DNA of 52,157 nucleotides, taken from NCBI GenBank assembly GCA_903887005.1, contig CAISOH010000246.1:1-52157 (forward strand), given 5' to 3'. Source of the stretch: an uncultured Bacteroidota bacterium (GTDB lineage Bacteria > Bacteroidota > Bacteroidia > Chitinophagales > Chitinophagaceae). This document shows, in pieces, positions 36,601-44,425 of this stretch (positions are counted from its first letter, which is position 1; every line of letters starts with the position of its first letter). Under the pieces are notes generated by a model, which saw only the letters and a list, made by a program, of their open reading frames with translations, was not told where the DNA came from and made no database searches. The translations under genes and the position numbers were made by a program.

Positions 36601-38268
36601 TTTACAAATACCGGAACCGGAGGCACTAACCATAATTGGGATCTTGGCGATGGCAATGTAAGCGCGCTCCCTAACCCGGTCAATATGTATATGGATACAG
36701 GTTACTTTACAGTGATATTAATTGATTCCAATAAATATGGATGTAAAGACACTTCTGTACACCATGTGTATGTGTTAGGTTATGCCGGTGCATTAAGTTA
36801 TGCACCGCTTTCAGGATGCGTCCCTTTAACCGTCCATTTTAAGGCAACTGTCAGTAATGTGCCGAGTATTATCTGGGACTTTTCGGACGGAATTATTTCG
36901 AAAGCTATTCTGACAGACAGTATTGATCATATTTATCTGACGCCCGGCGCTTACGTACCAAAACTGATATTAAGCGATAATACAGGCTGTAGTAACTTCA
37001 GCATCGGTAAAGATACCATTAAGGTGGATAACGTTTTTCCGGGATTTACTTCCATTCCGAATCCTATCTGTATTAATGTTCCTGTTTATTATAAAGATAC
37101 TTCTCACAGTTTGTTCTCAACTGTTAACTCCTGGCTATGGAAATTTACCAATGGTGACACCAGCACAAGCAGCTCACTTCCTTATTTATACGCTGTTGCA
37201 GGGACGTACCCGGTTAGCCTGAAGGTAACTGACCAATGGGGTTGTGTGGATTCTGTTACGGGAGATGTGGTTGTATATCCGCAACCTGTCATTACAGCAA
37301 GTCCTGATACGATTGTATGCCTGACCGACGCCGCAACACTTACAGGTTACGGAGGCGTCAGCTATTCCTGGGCCCCGACATCTACTGTCAGTTGTATAAA
37401 TTGCAATCCTGCTCTTGCGTCTCCTAGAGTTGTTACAACCTATACTGTTACAGGAACTGACATTCATGGCTGCGTCAATACGAATACCGTGACAGTATTC
37501 CTTAAAACTAAAACAGTGAGCTATGCCAGCAGTGATACCGGTATTTGCGCTAATTCAGCAGTGCAGTTACTTGATTCCGGCGGTACAACTTATCTCTGGT
37601 CGCCAAGTGGCGGCGTTAGCAATGTGCATATTGCCGATCCACTGGTGAGCCCCGCATCCACTACACAATATATGGTAATCGCCAAACTTGGCAGTTGTAT
37701 TGCGGATACCGCTTTTGTGCTGGTTACCGTACACCCCTTACCTACGGTTGAAGTTGGCCCCGACCAGACAGTGGTAGAAGGTAATTTAACACATTTAATA
37801 GCCAATGGTACATGGATAGAAAAGTACAGTTGGGGAAAATCTCCTGCGCTCAGTTGCGATACCTGCCCTAATCCGGTGGCTACCAATTCTGTAACTGCTA
37901 CTTATATAGTAGTTGTTACTTCGGCATTCGGCTGTAACGCTTCCGATTCTGTTACCGTACGTGTTCACTGCGATAAGAGCCAGATATTCATGCCGAATTC
38001 CTTTACTCCAAACGGCGACGGGCAAAATGATACATACTATCCGCGGGGAAAAGGCGTTATGATAGTTAAATCTTTCCGGATTTATAACCGGTGGGGACAA
38101 CTATTATTTGAACGGAGTAATTTCCAGGTGAACGATGCTGCCAATGCCTGGGATGGGTCCTACATGGGTGGAGATCCAAGGCCTGATGTATTCGTATGGG
38201 TAGTGGATGCTGTATGTGAAACAGGCGAACCGATAAATTTGAAAGGTGATGTAACTATAATCCGATAA
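33658..38268 (+). CDS. Giant PKD-repeat surface protein with type B T9SS C-terminus, copy 3
   Basis: The 1536-residue protein repeats the architecture of copies 1 and 2 and ends in a CHU_C domain (FMPNSFTPNGDGQNDTYYP, FRIYNRWGQLLFERS). Two loops differ from the other copies by becoming proline-rich: YQPAPPPPLPPILHLYPF in PKD 6 and CYAFPPSPPPYGGPHGRC, with two additional cysteines, in PKD 9. In PKD 5 the usual FGDGG is FGIGG. The PorP/SprF gene starts 13 bp after its stop codon, so the two are co-transcribed, which fits a cargo and its dedicated outer-membrane partner. Confidence 0.93.
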   Translation: MKNFSLYALLTLLSGLVSFSSKSQVTSGFTPVYTSGCSPLVDSFSNTSTGPVTGYFWDFGTGITSVVKNPSASFTSPGTYIVKLTVFGPGGPVTSTQTVTVYPPPAVSFYASVTTVCPGDPVTFTSTTVGGAPGPVTYTWSFGDGTLSTATSPVHIYSTSGYYNVTLYATSSAGCTKFLTVAKYIHVTVPPVPNFTVNSNYVCITPGTVTFTDSSVGVPPLTYSWDFGDGSGPSTLKNPPHTYTAAGTYTIKLTVTDGNGCTATITKPAFVTIANTFASFTYPTPVCTNSIVTFLNTSSTHTYSHWSYGDGDTSSGDPGIHQYASPGIYVVKLLVFDGTCLDSTTKTITVIPGPAVSFTQVPIEPCPPPVGIKFIATTPPGSTLRWTFGIGGPGTGSPVTHTFPFPGVYTITLYATDPTTGCVSNAVRTDTLYDMIHGITASPVMGCAPLTVNFYDTPYTYQPAPPPPLPPILHLYPFSMASYSWTFGDGGTSTLSRPSHTYTAAGVYLSSVTVVSSNGCVYTDTLTIFVGGPPVVTFTAAPTHVCYGQPVTYVATLIKGPIDAYSWRFGDGGGGSGSTITYTDTLPGIFTVTLTPYYRGCPGPPVTFSGIIVDSPRSIIRYTVICSPRKRVQFWDKSLGDDSHLWIFGDGTTSTLSNPLHDYPLPVTYTVQLATYNKTSGCRDTDKVYIDLSTPTPDFTVSSPFICKDAVDTFTATMTGGIAYGYYWDSGGGTFACYAFPPSPPPYGGPHGRCGPVITDTFHVPGIYTIRLIVSDQNRCTDTVVKPNIINVGHPKVKFSASPPIGCWPLTVTFIDSSSDMTGFKLSKYLWSFGDGSSTTVTTTSVAHTFTIAGTFKTQEIVIDNYGCTDSLTLPLVTVWRPHAAFSANQYPCLGDTVHFVNSSTDTTGTFWTFGDGATSTATAPSHIYTTTGSFTVTLAVRDIHGCVDTAVYVNYILSTNVVASFTMSDSFSICPPLIVNFTNTGTGGTNHNWDLGDGNVSALPNPVNMYMDTGYFTVILIDSNKYGCKDTSVHHVYVLGYAGALSYAPLSGCVPLTVHFKATVSNVPSIIWDFSDGIISKAILTDSIDHIYLTPGAYVPKLILSDNTGCSNFSIGKDTIKVDNVFPGFTSIPNPICINVPVYYKDTSHSLFSTVNSWLWKFTNGDTSTSSSLPYLYAVAGTYPVSLKVTDQWGCVDSVTGDVVVYPQPVITASPDTIVCLTDAATLTGYGGVSYSWAPTSTVSCINCNPALASPRVVTTYTVTGTDIHGCVNTNTVTVFLKTKTVSYASSDTGICANSAVQLLDSGGTTYLWSPSGGVSNVHIADPLVSPASTTQYMVIAKLGSCIADTAFVLVTVHPLPTVEVGPDQTVVEGNLTHLIANGTWIEKYSWGKSPALSCDTCPNPVATNSVTATYIVVVTSAFGCNASDSVTVRVHCDKSQIFMPNSFTPNGDGQNDTYYPRGKGVMIVKSFRIYNRWGQLLFERSNFQVNDAANAWDGSYMGGDPRPDVFVWVVDAVCETGEPINLKGDVTIIR

Positions 38269-38281
38269 AAATTAAAATCAA

Positions 38282-39367
38282 ATGAACATGAAATTGTCTT
38301 TTATTCAAACTACAGGAAAGCAACCGGGGAAGAGTGCATTGCTTTCATTTACTTATTTTGCAGGTATCCTGATGCTGCTCTCCTCTTCCCGTCTTTACGC
38401 CCAGGCCGATATTCATTTTTCGCAGTTTTATGAAACATCCATACTTCGTAATCCCGCGATGACGGGAGTTTTTGAAGATGATTACAAGCTGGGCGCCTAT
38501 TACCGTAGCCAGTGGAGCAGCATCTCCAATCCATACAGAACAGAGCTTATCTCTGCCGAAACCCACTTTGCCGCCAGCAGGACCTCTGACGATTTCTTCA
38601 GTTTCGGCCTCCTGGCGTATATGGACAAAGCAGGCAGCATTGATGAAAAAATAACTTCGTTTTACCCCGCCATCAATTATAACAAATCACTGAACCCCAA
38701 CCACAATACCTACTTATCGGTTGGCTTCACCGGCGGCTACCTGCAATACAGCTTCGACCCGTCTAAAGCCACTTTCAACAACCAATACATGAATGGGATG
38801 TTCAATGCCGCAAACCCTTCTATGGAAAATATTCCGAACGCCAAAATGTCCATCTGGGACCTTGGCGCAGGCATTAACTACAATACCACAAGGGGCGAGA
38901 ACAGTAATGTCAGTTACATAATTGGCGTGTCCGGCTATCACTTCACCCAGCCCGTCATCTCTTATTATCACAACAACAAAGTGTCGGAGAATATCAGGCT
39001 GAACGGGAACGCGGCGATAAACACTGTTGTTAACGACTTCGTATCGTTCCAGGTACAGGGCAACTATGCCATACAGGGAACCTACAAAGAGCTGATGGCC
39101 GGCGGGCTTATTAACTACACGCAGGTGCAGGGCATGGAAAACCGGTTCGTTATTTCTGCTGGCGCGTTTTACCGTTATGGCGATGCGATCATACCTGTCA
39201 TAAAAGTGAAATACCATGCCATGGCGGTGGGCATAAGCTACGACGTAAATTTATCCACCCTCAAAGAAGCCAGTAATATGCAGGGTGGAACAGAAATAAC
39301 CCTGTTTTTCAGTGGAAATTATGTTGACAGAAGTATGCAGAAAAAAACCGTGTGCCCTAAGTTTTAG
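38282..39367 (+). CDS. PorP/SprF family type IX secretion membrane protein
   Basis: The 361-residue protein has an N-terminal signal (hydrophobic stretch about residues 20-40, ending SRLYAQA). It then shows the PorP/SprF start DIHFSQFYETSILRNPAMTGVF and continues as alternating amphipathic strands typical of an outer-membrane beta barrel (GFTGGYLQYSFDP, ISAGAFYRYGDAIIPVIKVKYHAMAVGISYDVN). SprF-type proteins are needed for outer-membrane passage or anchoring of SprB-like cargo with type B C-terminal domains. Its position after three such cargo genes fits that role. The conserved C-terminal segment of the family (GGTEITLFF) is present. Confidence 0.92.
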   Translation: MNMKLSFIQTTGKQPGKSALLSFTYFAGILMLLSSSRLYAQADIHFSQFYETSILRNPAMTGVFEDDYKLGAYYRSQWSSISNPYRTELISAETHFAASRTSDDFFSFGLLAYMDKAGSIDEKITSFYPAINYNKSLNPNHNTYLSVGFTGGYLQYSFDPSKATFNNQYMNGMFNAANPSMENIPNAKMSIWDLGAGINYNTTRGENSNVSYIIGVSGYHFTQPVISYYHNNKVSENIRLNGNAAINTVVNDFVSFQVQGNYAIQGTYKELMAGGLINYTQVQGMENRFVISAGAFYRYGDAIIPVIKVKYHAMAVGISYDVNLSTLKEASNMQGGTEITLFFSGNYVDRSMQKKTVCPKF

Positions 39368-39382
39368 CTGCTCAAATTTTTA

Positions 39383-39550
39383 TCCTGAGTTTATCGAAGG
39401 GTGTCATCCTGAGTTTATCGAAGGGTGGCACTCCTGAGTTTATCGAAGGGTGTCATCCTGAGTTTATCGAAGGGTGGCACTCCTGAGTTTACCGAAGGGT
39501 GTCATCCTGAGTTTATCGAAGGGTGGCACTCCTGAGTTTACCGAAGGGGG
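39383..39550. repeat. Tandem array of seven 24/25-bp units
   Basis: Seven units of TCCTGAGTTTAYCGAAGGG start at 39383, 39407, 39432, 39456, 39481, 39505 and 39530. The spacing alternates 24 and 25 bp because linkers alternate between TGTCA and TGGCAC, so the real period is 49 bp. Single relatives occur near 39950 and 40138. There is no open frame in common. Confidence 0.9.
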
Positions 39551-39735
39551 GTACATGGCATTTGTGGTACTATCACCGTCCGGTGTGTCACTCCCTTGTA
39601 CGTTCATATCACTATTCCTCAAGCCCAGTCATTGTAAGTAAACAATTTGCTGAGCACAAGCTCTTTGAAAATGACAAGTCATAAGGAATAAATGCAAACA
39701 GCGCTCAAGCTAAATTTAGATTCTTTTGCTAAATC

Positions 39736-39893
39736 AAAGCCCCGCCAACAAGGGTAACTTTTAATAGCTTTCCCCCACATTTCAGCGTATAGCTATCTTT
39801 TTTTGTGCGGAGCGTTTCAAAAAAAGGGCCCTTTTCTTTTGTTACTTTTCTTTTGGGCAAGCAAAAGAAAAGTAAGATAATAAGGGCAAAGCT
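39736..39893 (+). repeat. Dispersed two-hairpin repeat A, copy 2
   Basis: It starts AAGCCCCGCCAACAAGGG and shares TAGCTTTCCCCCACAT. Hairpins lie at 39797-39826 and 39842-39875, identical in stems to copy 1. Its 5' end matches the inverted copy at 44071 rather than copy 1. Confidence 0.85.
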
Positions 39894-40045
39894 GAAAAAA
39901 GAGAGGGTTTTAAGTGACTAAAATTAACCCATTACAATACATGTCATTGGAAGTTTATTGAAGGGTGTCATCCTGAGTACCCACCTTTTGACGCCAAAAG
40001 GATAAAATGTGAATGACGTTACTAACACTTAACTCATTCGAGGTG

Positions 40046-40069
40046 GTCATTGCGAGGTACGAAGCAACC
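40046..40069. repeat. Short dispersed repeat GTCATTGCGAGG...GAAGCAA
   Basis: The sequence GTCATTGCGAGGTACGAAGC is a type of short repeat common in intergenic DNA of many environmental bacteria. A degenerate inverted relative lies near 40825-40845. The remainder of 39894-40227 shows no gene. Confidence 0.45.
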
Positions 40070-40227
40070 TTACGATTTGAGGTAAAATAAAATAGCACCA
40101 TTCATTTATCATTTAAAATCAATCAATCGCAAAGACGTCATTGTAAGTTTATCGAAGGATTTCTTTGATTTACCTTCAATACCGCGACGCTCACCGAATG
40201 CTGTTTCCGTGAGGAATTGCCTGTATC

Positions 40228-40235
40228 TATCTTTG
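40228..40235 (+). promoter_or_regulatory. TAnnTTTG box before the small membrane protein gene
   Basis: TATCTTTG is an exact -7 box located 17 nt before ATG 40253, implying a leader of roughly 12 nt. The -33 box is weak (GTTTCC near 40203). Confidence 0.45.
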
Positions 40236-40252
40236 AAAAAAAATCATTTTTT

Positions 40253-40579
40253 ATGAGAAAGATATGGATCAGGAAAATACCCGTTGTTATTGCGATAGCC
40301 GCCGCGGGAATATTTGTTTTTAGTGGCGTTGTTATGCTTTTATGGAATGGCATTTTGCCCGCCGTTCTGCATATTGGCACTATTACCATCTGGCAGGCCG
40401 CTGGCATATTACTATTGTCAAAGATCTTATTCGGCGGCTTTAAGGGCAGGCGCATGTTTAACGGAAGCTGCAGGAAAAAAAGCCTGTTTATGAAGTGGCA
40501 GTACATGACTCCCGAAGAAAAAGAAAAGTTTTCCGGGATGGGGCATTGTAATAAAGTGTACGGAACAGCGAACTGTTAA
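40253..40579 (+). CDS. Small membrane protein of unknown function
   Basis: The 108-residue protein has a basic start (MRKIWIRK) and two hydrophobic helices (about residues 9-33 and 36-60) separated by the LWNGILPAVLHIGTITIWQA segment, followed by ILFGGFKGRR. This W-N-x-x-LP...ITxWQAxGxLxLxKILFGGF pattern recurs in small Bacteroidota proteins as I recall them, but I know no function. The C-terminal half is hydrophilic with MTPEEKEKF and ends with three cysteines (GHCNKVYGTANC plus one earlier). ATG 40253 is favoured by the promoter box and by the start of the hydrophobic pattern; the frame is open from 40217. Confidence 0.7.
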   Translation: MRKIWIRKIPVVIAIAAAGIFVFSGVVMLLWNGILPAVLHIGTITIWQAAGILLLSKILFGGFKGRRMFNGSCRKKSLFMKWQYMTPEEKEKFSGMGHCNKVYGTANC

Positions 40580-40608
40580 GTAAAATTGTACACTTTTTAA
40601 GAGATCCA

Positions 40609-40794
40609 TCTGGCGCGTGTTTTGGCGCATAGCAATGTGTGTGTGCCAACTCGTGTCTAAGCAATTTAGCCAGTTTGCAACTGGCATTCATAAACTCCTT
40701 AACCCATCCAGAATTGTTGCGGCCCTAACGGGGCGCATGTGCTGGTAATTTTTGAATTTCTACAAAGCTTTAGCACCTAACGGAGCATTCCAAC
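40609..40794 (+). repeat. Dispersed repeat B, copy 2
   Basis: It runs from TCTGGCGCGTG to GGAGCATTCCAAC and includes the CCAGTTTGCAACTGG palindrome and GCGGCCCTAACGGGGCGCA. It is closely related to copy 3 and less so to copy 1. Confidence 0.8.
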
Positions 40795-40908
40795 TCAATG
40801 AAGGAAAATTATGTTGTCGCAAGATTGCTTCGTGCCTCGCAAAGACTAACACGAGTACTGATGCTTCCTACGTCAGCATGACAAAAAAGCAAAAAACAAG
40901 CGCAAAAA

Positions 40909-41077
40909 ACACACCCCTGTAAAAGTTACCGCTGCCACATCAAAGCCGACTCCCGTCGTCCCCTAACAGCCTTCCCCCACATAACACCGTATAGCTTTCT
41001 TTTGCCATGCGGATGCATTCAGGCAAAAGTGCCCTTTTCTTTGGTTCGTTTCTTTTGGCCACCCAAAAGAAATGAAC
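40909..41077 (+). repeat. Dispersed two-hairpin repeat A, copy 3 (divergent stems)
   Basis: Hairpin 1 is at 40999-41029 with the stem CTTTTGCC/GGCAAAAG and hairpin 2 is at 41044-41077 with GTTCGTTTCTTTTGG/CCAAAAGAAATGAAC. Stem sequences differ from copies 1 and 2, yet pairing, order and spacing (14 nt) are kept. Confidence 0.85.
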
Positions 41078-41109
41078 ACTCGCGCAGGACAGATAATTAA
41101 GGACAAAAA

Positions 41110-41188
41110 ACACACCTCTGTAAAAATTATCACTGCCACATCAATGCCGACTCCCGTCGTCCCTCAATAGCTTTCCCCCACATTTCCA
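41110..41188 (+). repeat. Dispersed repeat A, partial copy 4
   Basis: Only the 5' part is present (ACACACCTCTG to TAGCTTTCCCCCACATT). It is cut exactly where a repeat B copy begins, so the junction at 41188/41189 looks like an insertion or recombination point. Confidence 0.75.
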
Positions 41189-41345
41189 TCTGGCGCGAGT
41201 TTGGCGCAGAGCAATGTGTGTGAGCCAACTCGTGTCTAAGCAATTTAGCCAGTTTGCAACTGGCATTCATAAACCCCTTAACCCATCCCGAATTGGTGCG
41301 GCCCTAATGGGGCGCACGTGCTGTGAAATTTTGAATTTCTACACT
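41189..41345 (+). repeat. Dispersed repeat B, copy 3
   Basis: It begins TCTGGCGCGAGT and stays collinear with copy 2 up to TTGAATTTCTACA, lacking the final TAGCACCTAACGGAG segment. Confidence 0.8.
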
Positions 41346-41915
41346 CATAGCTGCAATGTGGGCTAACATCAGAGCATATTAAACAAAAATAAATAATACA
41401 AAATATTTGGAATTGTCAATAATGGTGTCTATATTTGTCCCTTAATTTGAATATTATGACAACAAAATTTAATATTATAAAATTACAGTGCGCAAATAAA
41501 GCGCAACGGAGAGCAAAGAATGCGCAGGAATTTGAGCACAAAATTTCACTAACTAATTGATTTCCAATGTATAATTGCGCAAAAATCAGAAAAATAAAAA
41601 AATCAAACTAGAATTGCGCAACCATTAAAATTTATATTATTCATTATGCATTCAATCCGTAAAAAAGCATAATTCAAAATACACCACAATTCCAGGAATT
41701 CCTCAATTCCAGAAATTCCGGTTCATACAAAATAGACCATTGTACAGAAAACGTACAGTTCTTTCCGGTCACAAACCAAACAACTCATTGAAAATCAATA
41801 GAATAATACTCTCTGAAAGTAAATAAAAAAAAATCCTTAAAAACCGTACAGTTATAAATTTATGACAATATCAAAACCCATTATTAACCCATTGAGCAAT
41901 TGAGCCATTAAAAAA
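41346..41915. other. AT-rich intergenic stretch without a gene
   Basis: No credible open frame is visible. Short motifs recur: TTGCGCAA at 41575-41582 and 41614-41621, overlapping AATTCCAGGAATT-type palindromes at 41688-41720, and CGTACAGTT near 41750 and 41846. Their meaning is unknown. Confidence 0.5.
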
Positions 41916-43952
41916 TTACCACAAATGCACCCGCAAACTATCCGGGATATACATTTTATCTCCGGGCTTGATGCCAAATGCGTCATAGAATTCCGGCACG
42001 TTCGGGAAGGGGCCGTTCACGCGGTATTTTGCGGGGGAGTGTACATCGGTGAGTAATTGTGTGGCGATCCTTTCAGGGCGTTCTGCGAGCAGCCAGCCTA
42101 AGGAATAGCCCATGAAGAAGCGCTGCGTGGGCGTCATGCCGCTGATCTTTTCGCCCTTCTTGTACATGTCGGTTTGTTTAAAAGCGTCAAGGCCTATCAG
42201 TATGCCGCCAAGGTCTGCAAGGTTTTCACCCAGTGTCGCTTTGCCATTGATATGCATGGTATCTAACGGGACCATTTTGTTGAACTGCTTTACAAGCACA
42301 TCCGCGCGCTTCATGAACTGAGCGGTATCCATTAAAGACCACCAGCTGCAAAGATTACCATACTCGTCGAACTTACGGCCCTGGTCATCGAAGCCATGGG
42401 TGATCTCATGCCCCACTGTTGAGGCTGCGGTATAACCATATACCAGCGCATCATCCAGCTCCGAATCGCGGTAACCCGGCACAGTCATCATGGCGGCAGG
42501 CAATACTATTTCATTGTTCGATTCATTATAATACGCATTGTAGGTTTGAGGCGTCATGCTCCATTCGTCACGGTCCACGGGCTTTCCAAGCTTGCTCATT
42601 TCATAATTATTCCACCATTGGTTCGCACGCATCACATTGAGCGCATAAGGGCCACGGTCTATTTTCAGTGCGGAAAAATCTTTCCATTTATCCGGGAATC
42701 CCACCTTTTTGCGGATGGCCAGCAATTTGTGAATGGCTTTTTGTTTGGTGCTGTCGGTCATCCAGTCCAGCTTTTCTATGCGCGCTTTATAGGCGGTGCG
42801 CACATTTTCCACTATCTGCTCATAACGCGCCTTTGCTTTTGCGTCAAAATATTCCTTCACAAAAAGCTGTCCGAGCTCTTCGCCTATAGCGCCTTCTTCC
42901 GCATCCAATACCCTGCGCCAGCGGGGATGCTGTGCTTCAGCGCCGCGTATGGTTTTGGAGTAAAAATTAAAGTTGGCAGTAACAAACGGAACACTTAAAT
43001 AATTACCGAAAGTCTTTACCAGGTGGAAGGCCATATAGTCTTTGAGGGTTTGCATATCCGTTGTGGCTATTACCTTGTCAAGCGCTTTGTAAAATTCCGG
43101 CTGCCCAACTATTACGCTGTCCACCTGTTTCACGCCCATCTGGCCAAGATATTTTGGCCACTCAATACCCGGCGACAGGGTACGGAGCTGCACTATGGCG
43201 TACTTGTTATAATTGGTATAAGGATCCCGCAGGTCTTCGAGTTTGCGGGATGCTTTCGCAAGATTGGTTTCGACCATCATAATTTCCGCAGCTTTAATAT
43301 TGGCCTGCAGGCTGTCAGTTCCCATCAGGCGAAACAAAGAAGCAATATACTGCGGATATAAACCGCGGATCTTTACAGTACGCGCATCCGTATTAAAGTA
43401 ATAATCGCGGTTGGGCATTCCCAGCCCGCCCTGTGTCATAAAGTAAGCCTCCACATCGCTGTGCTTGGGATCCTGCGACACGCCTTCATCAAAAAATACA
43501 TTGGCGCCATAGCTATGCATATGTGCAGCCTGCGTCAGTACATCTTCCTTTGTTTTCATTTCAGCTATCTTGCTGAGTTCCGCGCGCAAAGGCTCCACAC
43601 CATTCTTTTCAATAGTGTTGGTATCCATAGCGCTGAACCAGAAATCACCTATCTGCTGTCCCGATCCGCTTTTGTCCGCTCTTTTCAGGGCATCTTCATT
43701 TATCTTCTGTAGCTTGACGTATAATTCTTTTTGCACCAGTTCGCCTATGCCCCATGTAGTTTCATCGCCGGGTATGGGGTTGTGTTTCATCCATCCGCCA
43801 TTGGCATAAGCGAAAAAATCATCGTTTGGTTTTACGGTAGTATCCATATCCGTACGGATAATATCCTGTTTGGCGGCTTCTTTGGGTGCAGGTGAATTGC
43901 AGGCAGTAAAAAATGACAGAGCAGCTAATATGCTGATAAGTTTGTTGTGCAT
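41916..43952 (-). CDS. M13 family metallopeptidase lipoprotein
   Basis: The 678-residue protein is a neprilysin/PepO-type zinc endopeptidase that cleaves peptides. The signal peptide MHNKLISILAALSFFTAC ends in a lipobox (FTAC), so it is anchored by Cys18. Family landmarks include DFFAYANGGWMKHNPIP near the N-terminus, NAYYNESNNEIVLPAAMM, the zinc site VGHEITHGFDDQGRKFD (His515, Glu516, His519), GENLADLGG with the third ligand Glu, and a C-terminal region with YRVNGPFPNVPEFYDAFGIKPGDKMY. Length and motif order are normal for the family. It stands alone on the minus strand among repeat-rich DNA. Confidence 0.96.
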   Translation of the reverse strand: MHNKLISILAALSFFTACNSPAPKEAAKQDIIRTDMDTTVKPNDDFFAYANGGWMKHNPIPGDETTWGIGELVQKELYVKLQKINEDALKRADKSGSGQQIGDFWFSAMDTNTIEKNGVEPLRAELSKIAEMKTKEDVLTQAAHMHSYGANVFFDEGVSQDPKHSDVEAYFMTQGGLGMPNRDYYFNTDARTVKIRGLYPQYIASLFRLMGTDSLQANIKAAEIMMVETNLAKASRKLEDLRDPYTNYNKYAIVQLRTLSPGIEWPKYLGQMGVKQVDSVIVGQPEFYKALDKVIATTDMQTLKDYMAFHLVKTFGNYLSVPFVTANFNFYSKTIRGAEAQHPRWRRVLDAEEGAIGEELGQLFVKEYFDAKAKARYEQIVENVRTAYKARIEKLDWMTDSTKQKAIHKLLAIRKKVGFPDKWKDFSALKIDRGPYALNVMRANQWWNNYEMSKLGKPVDRDEWSMTPQTYNAYYNESNNEIVLPAAMMTVPGYRDSELDDALVYGYTAASTVGHEITHGFDDQGRKFDEYGNLCSWWSLMDTAQFMKRADVLVKQFNKMVPLDTMHINGKATLGENLADLGGILIGLDAFKQTDMYKKGEKISGMTPTQRFFMGYSLGWLLAERPERIATQLLTDVHSPAKYRVNGPFPNVPEFYDAFGIKPGDKMYIPDSLRVHLW

Positions 43953-44070
43953 GAGATTATAATTAAGCTATAAAAGTAGTTTGTTTTTATTTACTTTTTT
44001 ATGGCAGTATTCAGGGGGGCAAATCCTGGCAAGTAAATATTATTAATGTTTGGCAATCTCTGTCCTGCAT

Positions 44071-44212
44071 TATCTTACTTTTTCTTTGCTTCGCCAAAGA
44101 AAAAGTAACAAAAAGAAAGGCGATTTTTGGCGAAACGCTCCGCACGCCCAAAAAAAGCTCTGCGCTGAAATTTGGGGGAAAGCTATTAAGGGGAAGCCCT
44201 TGTTGGCGGGGC
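44071..44212 (-). repeat. Dispersed two-hairpin repeat A, copy 5 (inverted)
   Basis: Read on the minus strand it starts GCCCCGCCAACAAGGG and shares TAGCTTTCCCCC. Hairpin 1 (44124-44154) has the stem TTTTTGGGCG/CGCCAAAAA and keeps the TGCGGAGCGTTT loop. Hairpin 2 (44075-44108) has TTACTTTTTCTTTG/CAAAGAAAAAGTAA. The flanking 43953-44070 and 44213-44425 hold no gene I can support. Confidence 0.85.
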
Positions 44213-44425
44213 AATGATTGAAGCAAAGAACCTTTCATAGGGGCGTGTGCTGTTACTGACTAATGAATAGCATCTAAACAATAATTAGTGCAGCCTGACT
44301 TAAAAAGCAGACCCTATTCAGGGAATTTCAAGAGGCCGGGGCAATATCCAAAAAACTGTTTGAATGGCACCGGTATCAGAAAAAGTTACACCACGGAAAT
44401 GGAACTCCATGCAACAATCGGGACA

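Noticed and set aside
40427-40691. Minus-strand open frames over the small membrane protein and repeat B
   Set aside because: They run from unique sequence into repeat B and are antisense to a better-supported gene.
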